Positions 6,906 to 7,768 of a stretch of 7,768 bases of DNA are shown here, one piece after another; position 1 is the stretch's first letter, and each line of letters begins with the position of its first letter. Where the stretch lies: positions 1 through 7,768 of the forward strand of contig CAMBQD010000040.1 in NCBI GenBank assembly GCA_945869905.1. The letters are read 5' to 3'. The stretch comes from an uncultured Clostridia bacterium. Lineage in GTDB: Bacteria > Bacillota > Clostridia > Oscillospirales > Acutalibacteraceae. The position numbers were made by a program, and so were the translations under genes. The notes beneath the pieces are model-generated. The model did no database searches. It saw only the letters and a program-made list of their open reading frames with translations, and was not told the DNA's origin.

Positions 6906-7403
6906 TTAAATTCCTTTGCTGTCAAAATCAATTGTCAGTGATTTATCCGACTCAAAGGGAGTTAACTTTACCCCTGCACTGTTAAGCATTCTTTTACTCG
7001 CCTGCACCAAATCGGTATCCCTGTATTTATCACTTATGTAAATAACTTCCTTTATTCCGCACTGAATAATTGCCTTTGCACATTCGTTACAGGGGAAAAG
7101 GGCAACATAAATCCTGCATCCCTTCAGATTATTGCCCCCTGCGTTAAGAATTGCATTAAGCTCGGCATGGCAGACATATGGGTATTTTGTGGCGCTTTCC
7201 TTTTCTGCCGAACGCTCCCAGGGGAAATCATCATCACTGCAGCCACGGGGAAAGCCGTTATACCCTACGGACATTATTTTATTGTCATCGTTTACTATGC
7301 AGGCACCCACCTGTGTGCTGGGGTCCTTACTTCTTTTAGAGGCAAGAATTGCCACACCCATAAAGTATTCATCCCAGCTGATATAATCTTCTCTTTTTCC
7401 CAT
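6906..7403 (-). CDS. comEB: Deoxycytidylate (dCMP) deaminase
   Basis: This zinc enzyme deaminates dCMP to dUMP, the substrate of thymidylate synthase. The cytidine/deoxycytidylate deaminase fold is clear: SKDPSTQVGACIV at 25-37, GYNGFPRG at 47-54, C78-H79-A-E81 with the zinc His and catalytic Glu, and P104-C105-N-E-C108 supplying the zinc cysteines. The length of 165 residues is usual for the ComEB type. The segment GYNGFPRG, shared with dCMP deaminases, argues against a tRNA adenosine deaminase. The ATG at 7403 follows minus-strand GGAG by 7 bases. It lies 20 bases after mrp and 5 bases before the HAD gene, so it is a middle gene of the operon. The symbol follows the Bacillus name; a competence role should not be assumed. 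Confidence 0.95.
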   Translation of the reverse strand: MGKREDYISWDEYFMGVAILASKRSKDPSTQVGACIVNDDNKIMSVGYNGFPRGCSDDDFPWERSAEKESATKYPYVCHAELNAILNAGGNNLKGCRIYVALFPCNECAKAIIQCGIKEVIYISDKYRDTDLVQASKRMLNSAGVKLTPFESDKSLTIDFDSKGI

Positions 7404-7423
7404 CTTTTTACTCCGAAATTATG

Positions 7424-7768
7424 TTATTCACGTCCGCTGAGCACATCTGTAAATTCGTCAAGCTCATTGCACTGCGCGTCATAGATTTTACCTGCGTCAA
7501 CGAGCTTATTAATATCAGGATTAATGGGTAACTTTGCCAGTACAGGCAAGCCAAGCTCTGCCGCAGTTTCATCAATTTGTGATTTGCCGAAAATATTTAT
7601 TTTTTTACCGCAATCCTCACAAACATAATAACTCATATTTTCAACAAGACCAAGCACAGGCACATCCATCATTTTTGCCATATTGTAAGCCTTGTTAACA
7701 ATCATTTTTACCAAATCCTGAGGTGTGGAAACAATTACAATACCGTCCACAGGCAGACTTTGAAATAC
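7424..7768 (-). CDS. mrp: Mrp/NBP35 family P-loop ATPase (Fe-S cluster carrier), C-terminal part
   Basis: Mrp (ApbC) proteins are cytoplasmic dimeric P-loop ATPases that bind a bridging 4Fe-4S cluster and hand it to target enzymes. The frame is open to the right edge of the window, so only about the last 114 residues are present and the Walker A region is missing. The visible part begins VFQSLPVDGIVIVSTPQDL and contains VLGLVENMSYYVCEDCGKK, with the CxxC that holds the bridging cluster, followed by INIFGKSQ, LAKLPINPDINKLVDAG and a short acidic tail. These are hallmark Mrp segments in the usual order. The GTG at 7750 is an internal valine codon in the VDG motif, not a start. It is the most upstream gene seen of the right-hand minus-strand operon. 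Confidence 0.95.
   Translation of the reverse strand, partial: VFQSLPVDGIVIVSTPQDLVKMIVNKAYNMAKMMDVPVLGLVENMSYYVCEDCGKKINIFGKSQIDETAAELGLPVLAKLPINPDINKLVDAGKIYDAQCNELDEFTDVLSGRE

Noticed and set aside
7748..7750. GTG at 7750 as the start of a short protein
   Set aside because: It encodes the Val of the conserved VDG motif of Mrp, and the frame continues with LPVDG-type family sequence to the window edge.

Overview
The window looks like chromosome from an anaerobic, moderately low-GC Firmicute of the class Clostridia, probably an Oscillospiraceae/Ruminococcaceae-like gut organism. This is inferred from rubrerythrin, a DegV protein, a bifunctional BirA with an N-terminal HTH domain, a clostridial-type Mrp ATPase, strong GGAGG-type ribosome binding sites and short AT-rich spacers. 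No tRNA, rRNA, IS element, phage gene or CRISPR array was seen, and no gene-free stretch exceeds about 100 bases.

Left part, plus strand (1-2956). A large membrane protein, cut at the left edge, is followed 21 bases later by a rubrerythrin with a TTG start. The membrane protein is the most unusual item. Its transmembrane layout and spacing are those of a P1B (heavy-metal) P-type ATPase, but the signature motifs are degraded: the DKTGT phosphorylation motif reads EAQDL, CPC reads VPC, TGD reads SAD, GDGxND reads HDGSAL, and the actuator domain is about half size. It appears to be a P-type ATPase pseudoenzyme with a long charged cytoplasmic N-terminus, cotranscribed with a peroxide-defence protein.

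Centre (2957-4965). A 13-bp hairpin flanked by A and T runs sits between the converging rubrerythrin and birA genes and can terminate transcription both ways. On the minus strand degV is read first, from its own promoter-like sequence, and ends in a hairpin terminator. birA follows. Its ribosome binding site and start codon lie inside an inverted repeat that resembles a BirA operator, suggesting that biotin-loaded BirA represses its own gene.

Right part, minus strand (4966-7768). Four tightly spaced genes form a likely operon read right to left: the 3' part of mrp (Fe-S carrier ATPase, cut at the right edge), a dCMP deaminase, a membrane-embedded HAD-type phosphatase, and an anchored extracytoplasmic protein of unknown function with a calcium-loop-like DxDGDG motif. 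The last two have unknown substrates, and their coupling with nucleotide and Fe-S genes may be housekeeping linkage only.
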